Part shown: positions 8,495 to 17,499 of the stretch, piece after piece
Numbering within the stretch: the first letter of the stretch is position 1
Layout of the letters: each line of letters starts with the position of its first letter
Assembly (NCBI GenBank): GCA_013414795.1
Contig: CP058732.1
Span: forward strand, 2,021,950 to 2,085,949
DNA from: Candidatus Kapaibacterium sp.
Lineage (GTDB): Bacteria; Bacteroidota; Ignavibacteria; Kapaibacteriales; UBA2268
Direction of reading: 5' to 3'
DNA: 64,000 nucleotides
Notes under the pieces: model-generated
What the model was told of the DNA's origin: nothing
Database searches by the model: none
Seen by the model: the letters and a program-made list of their open reading frames with translations, nothing else
Made by a program: the position numbers and the translations under genes

Positions 8495-11224
8495 TTAAAT
8501 CGCTTTTACGTAAGCACGGACTTGCTCTCGACGGAAGTTGATTAAAGGCGAAATCTTTTTCAATCGCTCATTAAATGTTAGAATCAATTCGTTGGCTTCT
8601 TGCGGAGAACAGAAAATTTCCTTCGATTCAATTGGTAACTTATACTTTTGATTTCCATCTGTTTCCGCTACTCCATCCTCTACTTCAAAGCCAAGAGAAA
8701 TTATTAAACCTTTAAGGAACTCATATTCGTCTGTGTTTCGTGCTTCGCAAAAAACAACTTTGTATGTCCTTCCAGGGCAAGTTTTCTCTTGTGGTTTTTC
8801 AAGTTCTTGCTCCTCGTAAATTTCAATTTCGCCAAGGTCCTCTGTCAATTCCTCCTCGCTTATAGGAGGTTGAACCACCTCGGGTTTCTTTTCTTTCTTC
8901 TTTTCAAGATAGGTGATGTAACTAATTTTTCCGCACTCCTCGCGAGCAAAGGTTTTCTTTTCGACCATACTACTGCTGACGACATCGACATAAATCATCA
9001 CGCGTCGACTGTGGGGCAAATTGCAAGGTTCGTTCAACGTTGGTGGATATGGCATATTAGCAAGTTCAACCCCAACAATATCCTTATCAATTTCTGGGCA
9101 AGGCGGTCGTTCGTCGTAAATACCAAAAGCATTGAGAGTAAAAGCCACAAATTGGTCGAACCTACGGAGCTTTTCTGGAAATTGAGCATACTTTTTCTTA
9201 AAACCATTCTTAAGAGTTTGTTGAGTGAAGTAAGCGCGCAACATTGCAAGCACGTAATTGCCTTGCTGTGTTCCGATTGGCGGTGTAAATGCTTTTCCTT
9301 CCGTTGTTTTCAGATTTGGGAATTTCATTAGTACGCCCTGGGGGACTACAACTTTTACATCATTTCTTTCGAAGACGAAACTTTCGTCGCAAGTGAAACG
9401 CGTACTGTCTTGGATGATTCTTCCCGCCTGGTCGCGAACAGTACGAAGAGGACACGGGTCGGTGTAACCGTGAACTGTTATTACAATCTTCTGGTTGTTG
9501 TAACAAGTATCAAGCAATTGAAGAAGTGAATCGATTGTTGGATAGAAAGTTTCGTTTAACCAACGGTCATTTACTTCCGCAGCAGTAACGTAGAAATATT
9601 TTTCGTCTGGACGAAAGTCGGTCGAATCGATGAAATTGGACAAAGAAAGACAACCGCTTGCAGAACGACGCCAGAGTTCCTGTAAATTATCCATCGTCGT
9701 CGGATACCAATAGCCCGTAACAAAGAATGCAAGTCCTTTTTTCATCGAGAAACTTATTAGCCGTGGTGCTCTCTTTATGCAATATTTATTCAAAGTAAAT
9801 TCAAGTGTTGTATCCTTGAGAATTTTGGTGGGGGATACGAATTCAATAACTTGGCTAAAACAAGAATCGCAAATACCGCCACAACCAGTTTTCACATCAG
9901 CAACTTCAAGGCGATACTTTTTGCCAAATTCCAATTCATAACTTACTTTTGCGTTACATTGCCTACTATTTAAAAGGTACACTCCATCGACATTAAGTGC
10001 AGAATCGATTATAGAACCATCAAAATTGTAGCAAAATTCATTTATTCTCACAACGAGAGTTAATTTTGGCGGTGGTGGTGGCGGTGGTGGACTGCAGGAA
10101 AAATCCTTTCCTCTTTTAATGGGAAATCTGTATAAATCGTAGCCTCCGACATTTTTGAAAATTATTCGAGTTTCCCTTTTTGCAGAATCCTTCGTAACGA
10201 AAACTATCGAATCTTTGTTTCTGTTAGAAGTAAAATAAATATTCAAATCGCCATCGTAGGTTGAAATGTGGGGATATGGTATATAAGGGAATCTCTCATC
10301 GGCAGAAGTGTTAATTGTTTGCTCGCCTGTTTCAAACTTTTTAACTGGTCCTTTTGCAGTAATTTTTTGATTAATGAAGTCAATTTCCAAATTTACGTAG
10401 AAAATATCGAAGGTCGAATCTTTCGAATCGCGATTGGATGCAAAAAGCAAAGTTGGATTGTAGCATTTGCAAAATAGAAATGGAGAGGCTTCGGAATATT
10501 TTGTGTTGATATCTGCAAGGACATCATTGAAATTGTGGATTTTTACTTCATCCCAATTTTCATAAGGCTTTTTAAAGGCGTAATACAAATCGGTATTGCC
10601 TTCGTTTTGGTATGGAAAACTAAATCCTCCTTGGTTGTCAATTCTGTCGGAAGCCCATATTAACAGTTGATTTCCAAGAACATCGTTAGTTACAAATGGA
10701 TGGGAATCCCAAAATTCTGAATTTATGGGCTGTGGCAAAACATCAAAGAAAATTCCCCCATCCTTCAAGGAGAAGGAGAAAATATCCGTGCCACCAACTG
10801 AGCCACTCATCGGCAATTGGTATCGTTGAATATACCGAGTCGTAGGCGGATGGGAAAATGCCGCGTAACCTTGATTGATTGTAAGAAAGGTGACCGATTC
10901 AACATTGGAGGTCAGATAATCAATTGCCTCCTTGTTATACTCTGTCAACGGAAAAGTTCGTCGGATAAACTCCGCCGAAGTTATTATTCCATCGAATGGA
11001 GCATTCTTAATAACTTCTCTTTCTTTGAGACAAAGATCGACGATTGAAATGTTTGTCGGCTGTTGTACTGGTGCAACTTCATCAGACTTTGTATTTGGTG
11101 ACTCCTTTGGAGAAATTTTCGTTAAATTTCCCGCAGGTAATTCGCGAATAATTTTGGGCTTTGAACAAGCGGCAACCAGAAATAACCCAATTAACAGTGT
11201 AATAATAATTTTTCCCTTATCCAT
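8495..11224 (-). CDS. Lipoprotein with PD40-like propeller, beta-sandwich and OmpA-like domain (PorE-like architecture)
   Basis: 909 residues. A lipobox LVAAC places the lipidated Cys at residue 20. Residues about 150-370 carry propeller-type motifs (LLIWASDR, LLFASNRD, IYFTSNRN, GYDLYRF). A Pro8 tract (about 379-386) leads to a beta-sandwich-like segment (about 388-480) with a CGGICDSC cluster. Residues about 540-750 look OmpA-like (IVITVHGYTDP, then RRVMIYVDV) with a long insert between. The tail (about 820-909) resembles a SPOR-type fold. Propeller, CRD-like sandwich and OmpA after a lipid anchor is the layout of the T9SS protein PorE, though the N-terminal TPR part is missing here. It is last of four genes in a minus-strand operon. 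The PorE link is inference from architecture. Confidence 0.7.
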   Translation of the reverse strand: MDKGKIIITLLIGLFLVAACSKPKIIRELPAGNLTKISPKESPNTKSDEVAPVQQPTNISIVDLCLKEREVIKNAPFDGIITSAEFIRRTFPLTEYNKEAIDYLTSNVESVTFLTINQGYAAFSHPPTTRYIQRYQLPMSGSVGGTDIFSFSLKDGGIFFDVLPQPINSEFWDSHPFVTNDVLGNQLLIWASDRIDNQGGFSFPYQNEGNTDLYYAFKKPYENWDEVKIHNFNDVLADINTKYSEASPFLFCKCYNPTLLFASNRDSKDSTFDIFYVNLEIDFINQKITAKGPVKKFETGEQTINTSADERFPYIPYPHISTYDGDLNIYFTSNRNKDSIVFVTKDSAKRETRIIFKNVGGYDLYRFPIKRGKDFSCSPPPPPPPPKLTLVVRINEFCYNFDGSIIDSALNVDGVYLLNSRQCNAKVSYELEFGKKYRLEVADVKTGCGGICDSCFSQVIEFVSPTKILKDTTLEFTLNKYCIKRAPRLISFSMKKGLAFFVTGYWYPTTMDNLQELWRRSASGCLSLSNFIDSTDFRPDEKYFYVTAAEVNDRWLNETFYPTIDSLLQLLDTCYNNQKIVITVHGYTDPCPLRTVRDQAGRIIQDSTRFTCDESFVFERNDVKVVVPQGVLMKFPNLKTTEGKAFTPPIGTQQGNYVLAMLRAYFTQQTLKNGFKKKYAQFPEKLRRFDQFVAFTLNAFGIYDERPPCPEIDKDIVGVELANMPYPPTLNEPCNLPHSRRVMIYVDVVSSSMVEKKTFAREECGKISYITYLEKKKEKKPEVVQPPISEEELTEDLGEIEIYEEQELEKPQEKTCPGRTYKVVFCEARNTDEYEFLKGLIISLGFEVEDGVAETDGNQKYKLPIESKEIFCSPQEANELILTFNERLKKISPLINFRREQVRAYVKAI

Positions 11225-11239
11225 ATATCCTCCAAATTG

Positions 11240-12100
11240 TCAAATTTCGCTGAACATTATTGTTAACCGACGCTTGAAAGGCGGAAGAGTGCCTTCTCTG
11301 ATATCAGTTATAGCAAAGATAAAGTACTTTCCATTTCTTGCACGGTAAAGATACATTTCGCCCACTCTAACGATTAGATTTACCGACTTGTTTGCAGTTA
11401 TTTCCAAAACATCATCAATATCGGTTTTCGAAGGAGTTACACCAACAACAATATTATTACCCGTATCTAAAACAACAATGTTACCTTGATTGTAGTTGAT
11501 TACAACAGCATTGGGCAAATTTCTTCCAAATTGGCTTAAATTGGATTTCAAATTTCGAATAAGTGCGGTGTCGCGGGTAAGTCGATTAACGACATCGCAA
11601 AATTCAGTTGAGTTTTCAGAATTAAAAGTTTGATTAATTCTAACGATTTCGCCAGCAACACGAATTGCAGCAGAGGAAAGATCGTTGGCAACATCGTAAA
11701 GCAAGATGTCACCGTTTAAATCATTGTTTTGGGGATAATTATCAAAGATTGCTAAATAATAAGGTCGTGAATCGGAGAAAGGTATCTTAACAATTGGAAT
11801 AGTTGAACTTTTGGCAAATCTTTCGTCGTTTACCAAAGAACCAGACATATCTTTGTTAAAAGGGAAGAGAAATGTATGGATTGAGTAAAGAGAATCGGGA
11901 ACAAAGACCAAGGTGGAAGTTCCGTCTGGATTTGTAACCTGTTGCAAGGTACCGTTAGGATTGAACTTGGTGATAGTTGCTTCTCGAACTTGACATTCTG
12001 AATAAACATTAGCCTCTTGCAATGGACAATCGCACGATTGAATGAGCAAGAGAAATGCTAAAAATAAAGTGTTAAAAAATAAAATTTTAATTTTTATCAT
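11240..12100 (-). CDS. Lipoprotein of unknown function
   Basis: 286 residues with a clear lipobox (LLIQSC, Cys23), so a membrane lipoprotein facing the periplasm or surface. The mature part is mostly beta-strand-like, with no transmembrane segment and no motif I can name. Cys25 and Cys36 lie just after the anchor. It is 15 bases before the PorE-like gene and 10 bases after the gene for another lipoprotein, so it belongs to a four-gene envelope operon. The operon suggests that it is a partner of the OmpA-type lipoprotein, but nothing in its own sequence proves that. Confidence 0.75.
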   Translation of the reverse strand: MIKIKILFFNTLFLAFLLLIQSCDCPLQEANVYSECQVREATITKFNPNGTLQQVTNPDGTSTLVFVPDSLYSIHTFLFPFNKDMSGSLVNDERFAKSSTIPIVKIPFSDSRPYYLAIFDNYPQNNDLNGDILLYDVANDLSSAAIRVAGEIVRINQTFNSENSTEFCDVVNRLTRDTALIRNLKSNLSQFGRNLPNAVVINYNQGNIVVLDTGNNIVVGVTPSKTDIDDVLEITANKSVNLIVRVGEMYLYRARNGKYFIFAITDIREGTLPPFKRRLTIMFSEI

Positions 12101-12110
12101 ATTTGCACCT

Positions 12111-13313
12111 TTATAATGTTATACCAGTTCTGATAAAAAACATATTTATCCGCCGATAGGACGGGACATTGCTAAAACCAAGCAGGGCTTGGCTTTCGCC
12201 AAAAGCATAACTTCGCCAGCCAGCGTCAATTGTAATATCCACATGGGATGAGATTGGATAGTCGACTCCTACACCTATTGTGAAAGTTAGGGGAATAGTT
12301 TTAACATTAAGATAAGGAGCCGATGATGAAATTTTGTCTCGACAATTTGATTTCGAAATATTTAACTTGAATAAGTCGATTGAAAATTTGTCGATAGGTA
12401 ATCCGCTTTGGACATAGAAAAATGGGTTAAAGCATTTTTCAAATGGCAGATCCAATTTTTCTTTCTTTTTTTCTTCGAGAAATTCCTCTGGGCAATCGCA
12501 ATAACCTTCCGTCCTGCGAATAGGCATTGTTTTTTCTCTTGGTTTCATACAATTTTTAAATGGGTCCCATCGAAAATGAAGTAAAGTTAGAGGCCGACGA
12601 ATATCTTCGCCAGTAAATGAATTGTAAATAGGTAATCCAGTTGAAAACATTAACCCAAGCCCAAATTGTTTACGACTGCCAAAACGAAAACCAGCAGCAA
12701 TTTCCCCCATAAATCCATCCTTCCAAACGCTTTCAGAAGGGCTTTTCTTATCTCTATAAGTAGCATATCCGCCTCGCAATTCAAGGAAATACCACTTACA
12801 AATTCGAGTTGGGCATTCTGGACAAAAGAGGCAGGGCAGATTAAATGAAAGAGAAAATGGTTGACAGCCACATTCCTGACAGTAAACTTTAATTGTGTCC
12901 CAAGGTACATATCTAAATCGTTTAGGTTCAAGAGGGAAATTATAATCTTCGAATGTATTTATAGGTTGGTTGAATTTTGGTCCAATGAAATCAACATCTT
13001 CAAAGGGAATGTATTCAATATAATTTAAATTTGGTGATTTAACATCCAGAAAGGCTACCCTATTTTCTACTTTAAATTTTGGTTCACGACCAGGTACGCA
13101 ACTATCGGGGACCATAACTGTTTCCAAGCGTAGAACCATTCCACGTAATGTATTTCCGTTTCTGACTATGTTAAAATTAAATGGGTAGGCAGTATATTTA
13201 TACGCCGAGTCTTTACGAATTCTCAAAGCATCATCAGTTCTTTGAAGCGATTTACAACCAAAAGAAATTATAATAAGCAAAAACGATAGAGTAAACAGGT
13301 AAATTTTTTTCAT
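12111..13313 (-). CDS. Lipoprotein with Cys cluster and C-terminal beta-barrel-like region
   Basis: 400 residues, lipobox SFGC with Cys20. Residues 145-172 hold seven Cys in the spacing C-x2-C-x-C-x10-C-x2-C-x2-C-x4-C, followed by more Cys (GYCDCPEEF near 287). From about residue 178 on, alternating hydrophobic strands (YFLELRGGY, GEIAAGFRFGS, FGLGLMFSTG) and a final segment ending in an aromatic-rich strand suggest an outer-membrane barrel. A lipidated N-terminus joined to a barrel is unusual. Its ATG overlaps the stop of the upstream gene (ATGA), so the two are translationally coupled. Function unknown. Confidence 0.7.
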   Translation of the reverse strand: MKKIYLFTLSFLLIIISFGCKSLQRTDDALRIRKDSAYKYTAYPFNFNIVRNGNTLRGMVLRLETVMVPDSCVPGREPKFKVENRVAFLDVKSPNLNYIEYIPFEDVDFIGPKFNQPINTFEDYNFPLEPKRFRYVPWDTIKVYCQECGCQPFSLSFNLPCLFCPECPTRICKWYFLELRGGYATYRDKKSPSESVWKDGFMGEIAAGFRFGSRKQFGLGLMFSTGLPIYNSFTGEDIRRPLTLLHFRWDPFKNCMKPREKTMPIRRTEGYCDCPEEFLEEKKKEKLDLPFEKCFNPFFYVQSGLPIDKFSIDLFKLNISKSNCRDKISSSAPYLNVKTIPLTFTIGVGVDYPISSHVDITIDAGWRSYAFGESQALLGFSNVPSYRRINMFFIRTGITL

Positions 13314-13882
13314 AACCTTACTCCTAATGTGAGACCAAAGTTGTAATTAGTTAATGAAGGCCTTTTTTCGGATTTGAGGATAAAATTTGGGCTTGAAAAC
13401 AAAGCGTCGAATTCCACTGCCCAACACAATTTGAAAAGGGTAAACCCAAAGCCAATTCCGCCGCCAATTCCGCCACCAAGCCCAAGATTGCTTTCGTCGA
13501 CTTCTTGCTTGCGTGTAATAGAAGAGAAGTGCAACATTCCTTGAAGTAACAAATAAAATGAGTCGTTATAAGAATGTTTGTCGGAGAGGAGAAACACATA
13601 GCGAAGTTTAGGGGACAACATCACGTACGAATTGAAATAGTTTGTTCCTAATGGAACGTCTTCTAATGAGTCGAGTTTAGCAAAGTCGAAGCGAAATCCA
13701 TACCAAAGGTTGCAAAACGAACGATTTTCCAATTGGAAATTGAAGCCGAGAGCTGGTTTGTTGGTCTCTTTGAAGTTTCCCGTGGGAACTAAATTTTCAC
13801 CTCCAAAAAATAGGTAATACGGGGAACTTAAACCTGTTTGAATAAGAATAAAAAAAAGAACAAAAACGGGTTTAAACCTCAT
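13310..13882 (-). CDS. Small outer-membrane beta-barrel protein
   Basis: 190 residues from the ATG at 13882, chosen because it gives a normal signal peptide (MRFKPVFVLFF...) and has AGGTG just upstream; an in-frame start at 13927 would add 15 residues before it. The mature part is a series of amphipathic strands with Gly-rich turns (LGGGIGGGIGFGFTLF) and ends NYGLTLGVRL-like, typical of an outer-membrane barrel. First gene of the four-gene operon and coupled by ATGA overlap to the next. PorP/SprF-type or generic OmpW-like roles are possible; I cannot choose. Confidence 0.7.
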   Translation of the reverse strand: MRFKPVFVLFFILIQTGLSSPYYLFFGGENLVPTGNFKETNKPALGFNFQLENRSFCNLWYGFRFDFAKLDSLEDVPLGTNYFNSYVMLSPKLRYVFLLSDKHSYNDSFYLLLQGMLHFSSITRKQEVDESNLGLGGGIGGGIGFGFTLFKLCWAVEFDALFSSPNFILKSEKRPSLTNYNFGLTLGVRL

Positions 13883-14053
13883 AACACACCTGATTTTAAG
13901 TGCAACAAGCAATATTGCAAAAGGCAAATATAAGAAAATGTTTGCAAAAAAAACAACAAAATTAAAATAAAAGAATATTCTTTTGTTTATGTAAATAATT
14001 TTTAAGAATTTTGCTTTTTTTAAAGAACTTTTGAAATTAAGAGGAAAGGGATA

Positions 14054-15271
14054 ATGAGTCTAAGCTTAATCGGAAGGTCAATCAAAGCCTCGGCAACGCT
14101 GAGGTTGAACGAAATTGCCGCAATTTTGAGGGAAAAGGGCGAACCAGTAATCCATTTAGGCGGAGGGGAACCAAAAAGTAAAGCCCCGTTGGAAGCATTG
14201 GTCGCTGCGTCCAATTTAATCAACTCTGGCGAAGTTCGATACACTCCTGCTGATGGTATTCCACAATTGAAAAAGGCTATTATCCGTTACACCGAGGAAT
14301 ACTACGATAGGCTTGTCGAACCTGAAAATGTTATCGCCTCAAGTGGTGCAAAGCAAGCAATTATGGTTTGCTTGCAAGCGATACTCAATCCACAAGAGGA
14401 AGTAATTTTTCCAGCGCCCTACTGGGTAAGCTATCCAGAAATGGTAAAACTTTGCGGTGGCGTTCCAGTACCCGTCTTTCCCGAAGACGGAACTTTCTAC
14501 CCAAGACTAAAAGATATTGAGGAACGCGTAACTTCTTATACGAAAGCGATAATAATCAACAGCCCTAATAATCCCACTGGTGCGATGTATTCAGAGGAAT
14601 TTATAGCCAGCATTGTTGAATTTTGTGAAAAAAGAGGCCTTTATTTAATAATGGACGACATATACCATCGTTTGATTTTCGATGGACGCAAACCAATCAA
14701 TTGTTACAAATACGCAAAGGACCTAAGCGAAAACTCCAAATTGGTTGTTATCAACGGCGTTTCGAAAATGTATGCAATGACTGGCTTTCGTATTGGTTGG
14801 GCTGTTGCTAATAAGAAACTAATCGAGGCTATGACTAATATTCAAGCCCATCAAACCTCTGGTCCTTCCGTTGTAACCCAAGTTGCCGCTGCCGCAGCGC
14901 TCAATGGACCTCAGACCCAAGTTGAAAGTCTGCGTATAACGCTTGAAAACAATCGCAACATTATGATGGAAAGATTGAACGCATTCAAAGGAGTTCACGC
15001 TTTCAAACCAGACGGCACATTTTATTGTTTTGCAGATTTTAGTTACTACGAAAAAGATTCCATCAAACTTTCTCAATTTTTGCTCGATAAAGTGCGAGTC
15101 CTTACCGTTCCGGGAATTGAGTTTGGGCTTGATGGGTGGCTCCGTCTTTCTACTTGTGGTTCTGTTAAGGACATTACCGAAGGTATTGAACGAATTAAAT
15201 GGGCTTTGGACTCAGATTCTCCAAATGAACTATATATTGGTGAAAGAAAATTAATAAGGGATTGGCTATGA
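14054..15271 (+). CDS. Class I PLP-dependent aminotransferase, aspartate aminotransferase type
   Basis: 405 residues, usual length for fold-type I aspartate aminotransferases. The PLP lysine is Lys238 in SKMYAMTGFRIGW; Asn173 in NNPTG, Asp202 and Tyr204 contact the cofactor and Arg246 its phosphate, by family alignment. Expected reaction: L-aspartate + 2-oxoglutarate to oxaloacetate + glutamate. The ATG follows a GAGGAAAGGG ribosome site. Its stop overlaps the ATG of the PEP carboxykinase gene (ATGA). Coupling an oxaloacetate-producing aminotransferase to an oxaloacetate-consuming kinase fits gluconeogenesis from amino acids. The exact amino-acid preference is not certain. Confidence 0.9.
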   Translation: MSLSLIGRSIKASATLRLNEIAAILREKGEPVIHLGGGEPKSKAPLEALVAASNLINSGEVRYTPADGIPQLKKAIIRYTEEYYDRLVEPENVIASSGAKQAIMVCLQAILNPQEEVIFPAPYWVSYPEMVKLCGGVPVPVFPEDGTFYPRLKDIEERVTSYTKAIIINSPNNPTGAMYSEEFIASIVEFCEKRGLYLIMDDIYHRLIFDGRKPINCYKYAKDLSENSKLVVINGVSKMYAMTGFRIGWAVANKKLIEAMTNIQAHQTSGPSVVTQVAAAAALNGPQTQVESLRITLENNRNIMMERLNAFKGVHAFKPDGTFYCFADFSYYEKDSIKLSQFLLDKVRVLTVPGIEFGLDGWLRLSTCGSVKDITEGIERIKWALDSDSPNELYIGERKLIRDWL

Positions 15272-16938
15272 AATATTTAGAATTTGAAACACCAGCAACT
15301 AAGCACGCGAGTGCTCTTGCAAGCGAATTTAAATTGTCAAACCATGGTCTTATAAATTTAGACCGAGTCTTTTGGAATTTACCAACTCCAGCATTGTACG
15401 AAGAAGCAGTTTTCCGTGGTGAAGGACATATAGTCAATGGTGGTCCTCTTCTTGTTTACACAGGAAAATGGACTGCCCGCGCTGCCAACGACAAATTCAT
15501 CGTCTACGAAGCGACTACTGCAGATAAAATTTGGTGGGGTGTTTACAATAGACCATTTCCCCCCGAAAAATTCTACGCACTACTTTATCGCCTTCAGGCT
15601 TTTCTGGAAGGTGAAGAGTTGTTCGTCCAAGATGTATACGTAGGGGCTGACCCTAATTATAGAATGCCCATTCGCATAATCACTGATAGTGCCTGGCAAA
15701 GTTTATTTGCCAGAAATATGTTCATTCTACCAAAGACCCAAGACGACTATAAGCGACACGTCCCAGAATTCACTTTGATTGCCGCTCCATCTTTCCGTTG
15801 CGACCCCAGGGTTGACGGAACCAGAACTGAAACTGCAATAATCATCAATTTTGGAGCACGAATGGCGTTAGTTCTTGGTTCAAGTTACGGAGGCGAAATC
15901 AAAAAGTCAATCTTTACCATTATGAACTTCCTTCTTCCAATGCAAAATGTTATGGCGATGCATTGCTCCGCAAATGTTGGTAAAAAGGGCGATGTAGCCT
16001 TGTTCTTCGGTCTTAGTGGCACTGGAAAGACAACTCTTTCTGCTGACCCAAATCGAAGGCTCATAGGCGACGATGAACACGGTTGGAGCGACGAAGGTGT
16101 GTTCAATTTTGAAGGCGGTTGCTATGCAAAAGTGATTCGTCTTTCCGCTGAACATGAACCCCAAATCTGGGCTGCAACCCGACGCTTTGGTACTATTCTT
16201 GAAAATGTTGTTTACGACCCAGTTTCCCGAAACGTCGACTTGGACGACGACAGATTTACCGAAAACACACGAGCCTCCTATCCCTTGGAGTTCATTCCCA
16301 ATGTTGTTGAAGAAAAAATGGTTCGCGAACACCCCAAAAATGTTATCTTCTTAACTTGCGACGCCTCTGGTGTTCTGCCTCCAATTGCTCGATTGGATAT
16401 GAACCAGGCAATGTACCACTTCATCAGCGGTTACACTTCCAAAATTGCTGGAACTGAAATTGGACTTGGAATTGAACCAGAAATAACATTTTCCGCTTGC
16501 TTTGGTGCTCCATTTATGGTCCATCATCCCTTCTATTATGCAAACCTTCTTAAAGAAAAAATGGTTAAACACAATGCGAAGTGCTGGCTGGTCAATACTG
16601 GTTGGGTTGGTGGCAAATTTGGTGTCGGAAAGCGAATTAGTATTCGCCATACAAGAACACTCTTGAATGCTGCATTAGATGGGCTCTTGGACGATGTTCC
16701 TTACCGAAAGGATAAATTATTTGGGTTCGAAGTACCCCTACACTGTCCCGGGGTTCCAGACGATGTTTTGAAACCATCTTCTTCTTGGGGAAATAAGGAA
16801 GAATACTGGCAAAGATACGACAGCCTTGCAGCGCGGTACATTGAAAACTTTAAACTATTTGCAGACGGATGCCCCCGCGAAGTTGTAGAGGCTGGCCCAA
16901 AAAGATTGAAAGACATTGGAGATGTAAGCGAAGATTAA
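15268..16938 (+). CDS. pckA: Phosphoenolpyruvate carboxykinase (ATP)
   Basis: 556 residues from the ATG at 15268, which overlaps the upstream stop and has AAGGG before it. Converts oxaloacetate and ATP to PEP, CO2 and ADP in the cytoplasm. The P-loop GLSGTGKT is at residues 248-255, the metal-binding kinase-2 motif GDDEHGW at 267-273, and His232 and Lys212/213 lie at the expected metal and substrate positions. These mark the ATP-dependent family rather than the GTP one. Length is a little over the 540 residues of E. coli PckA. A strong terminator follows. Confidence 0.97.
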   Translation: MKYLEFETPATKHASALASEFKLSNHGLINLDRVFWNLPTPALYEEAVFRGEGHIVNGGPLLVYTGKWTARAANDKFIVYEATTADKIWWGVYNRPFPPEKFYALLYRLQAFLEGEELFVQDVYVGADPNYRMPIRIITDSAWQSLFARNMFILPKTQDDYKRHVPEFTLIAAPSFRCDPRVDGTRTETAIIINFGARMALVLGSSYGGEIKKSIFTIMNFLLPMQNVMAMHCSANVGKKGDVALFFGLSGTGKTTLSADPNRRLIGDDEHGWSDEGVFNFEGGCYAKVIRLSAEHEPQIWAATRRFGTILENVVYDPVSRNVDLDDDRFTENTRASYPLEFIPNVVEEKMVREHPKNVIFLTCDASGVLPPIARLDMNQAMYHFISGYTSKIAGTEIGLGIEPEITFSACFGAPFMVHHPFYYANLLKEKMVKHNAKCWLVNTGWVGGKFGVGKRISIRHTRTLLNAALDGLLDDVPYRKDKLFGFEVPLHCPGVPDDVLKPSSSWGNKEEYWQRYDSLAARYIENFKLFADGCPREVVEAGPKRLKDIGDVSED

Positions 16939-16949
16939 ATTTCGAAAAG

Positions 16950-16976
16950 GGGTGTCATTTTTGACACCCTTTTTTT
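16950..16976 (+). terminator. Intrinsic terminator after pckA
   Basis: GGGTGTCA at 16950-16957 pairs perfectly with TGACACCC at 16962-16969, with a T4 loop and a T7 run. Confidence 0.95.
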
Positions 16977-16997
16977 GTTTTAATATTTGGAGGTTTT

Positions 16998-17405
16998 ATG
17001 GGAAAACTTTTCGAGGAATTCAAAAGTTTTGCACTTCGTGGAAATGTCTTGGATATGGCAGTCGGCATCATCCTTGGTTCCGCATTCGGTAAGATTGTCT
17101 CCTCTCTTGTTAATGACATAATTATGCCACCAATCGGTTTACTTCTTGGTGGAATTAATTTTACCGATATCAAAATTTTTCTCAAGGAAGCAACTGCCAA
17201 CCAAGTCGCTGTTACAATCAACATTGGAAATTTCATTCAAATCATTGTCGATTTCCTAATCATAGCATTTTCAATTTTTCTCATAATTAAACTTTTTAAT
17301 TCCTTAAAGAAAAAGAAAGAAGAAAAAGTCGTCGAACAGCCCCAAGTTTCAAAAACCGAAATACTTTTAGAAGAAATTCGGGATATTTTGAAAAGCAACA
17401 AATAG
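16998..17405 (+). CDS. mscL: Large-conductance mechanosensitive channel
   Basis: 135 residues, normal for MscL, the homopentameric inner-membrane valve that opens under hypo-osmotic stress. The N-terminal helix (FEEFKSFALRGNVLDMAVG) carries the family signature; TM1 is about residues 17-45 and TM2 about 75-100, followed by a charged KKKKEEK region and a C-terminal amphipathic helix. A GGAGG ribosome site lies five bases before the ATG. It stands alone between two strong transcription boundaries. Confidence 0.96.
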   Translation: MGKLFEEFKSFALRGNVLDMAVGIILGSAFGKIVSSLVNDIIMPPIGLLLGGINFTDIKIFLKEATANQVAVTINIGNFIQIIVDFLIIAFSIFLIIKLFNSLKKKKEEKVVEQPQVSKTEILLEEIRDILKSNK

Positions 17406-17452
17406 TAATTTTAATTAAACAAGTGCGACTTGGACTTAAAATCGAATAATAG

Positions 17453-17479
17453 TTGCCTTGCCATTTTTTCCTAATTTTG
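17453..17479 (+). promoter_or_regulatory. Candidate Bacteroidetes-type promoter for metG
   Basis: TAATTTTG at 17472-17479 fits TAnnTTTG. A TTG at 17453-17455 lies 16 bases upstream, shorter than the usual spacer, so only the -7 box is convincing. The metG ATG lies 20 bases downstream. Confidence 0.4.
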
Positions 17480-17499
17480 TATTTTTTTACAAAAGAATT

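Noticed and set aside
8789-9331. 180-codon open frame on the plus strand opposite the PorE-like gene
   Set aside because: It is a shadow of the 909-residue minus-strand gene, has no ribosome site and a composition unlike a protein of this genome.
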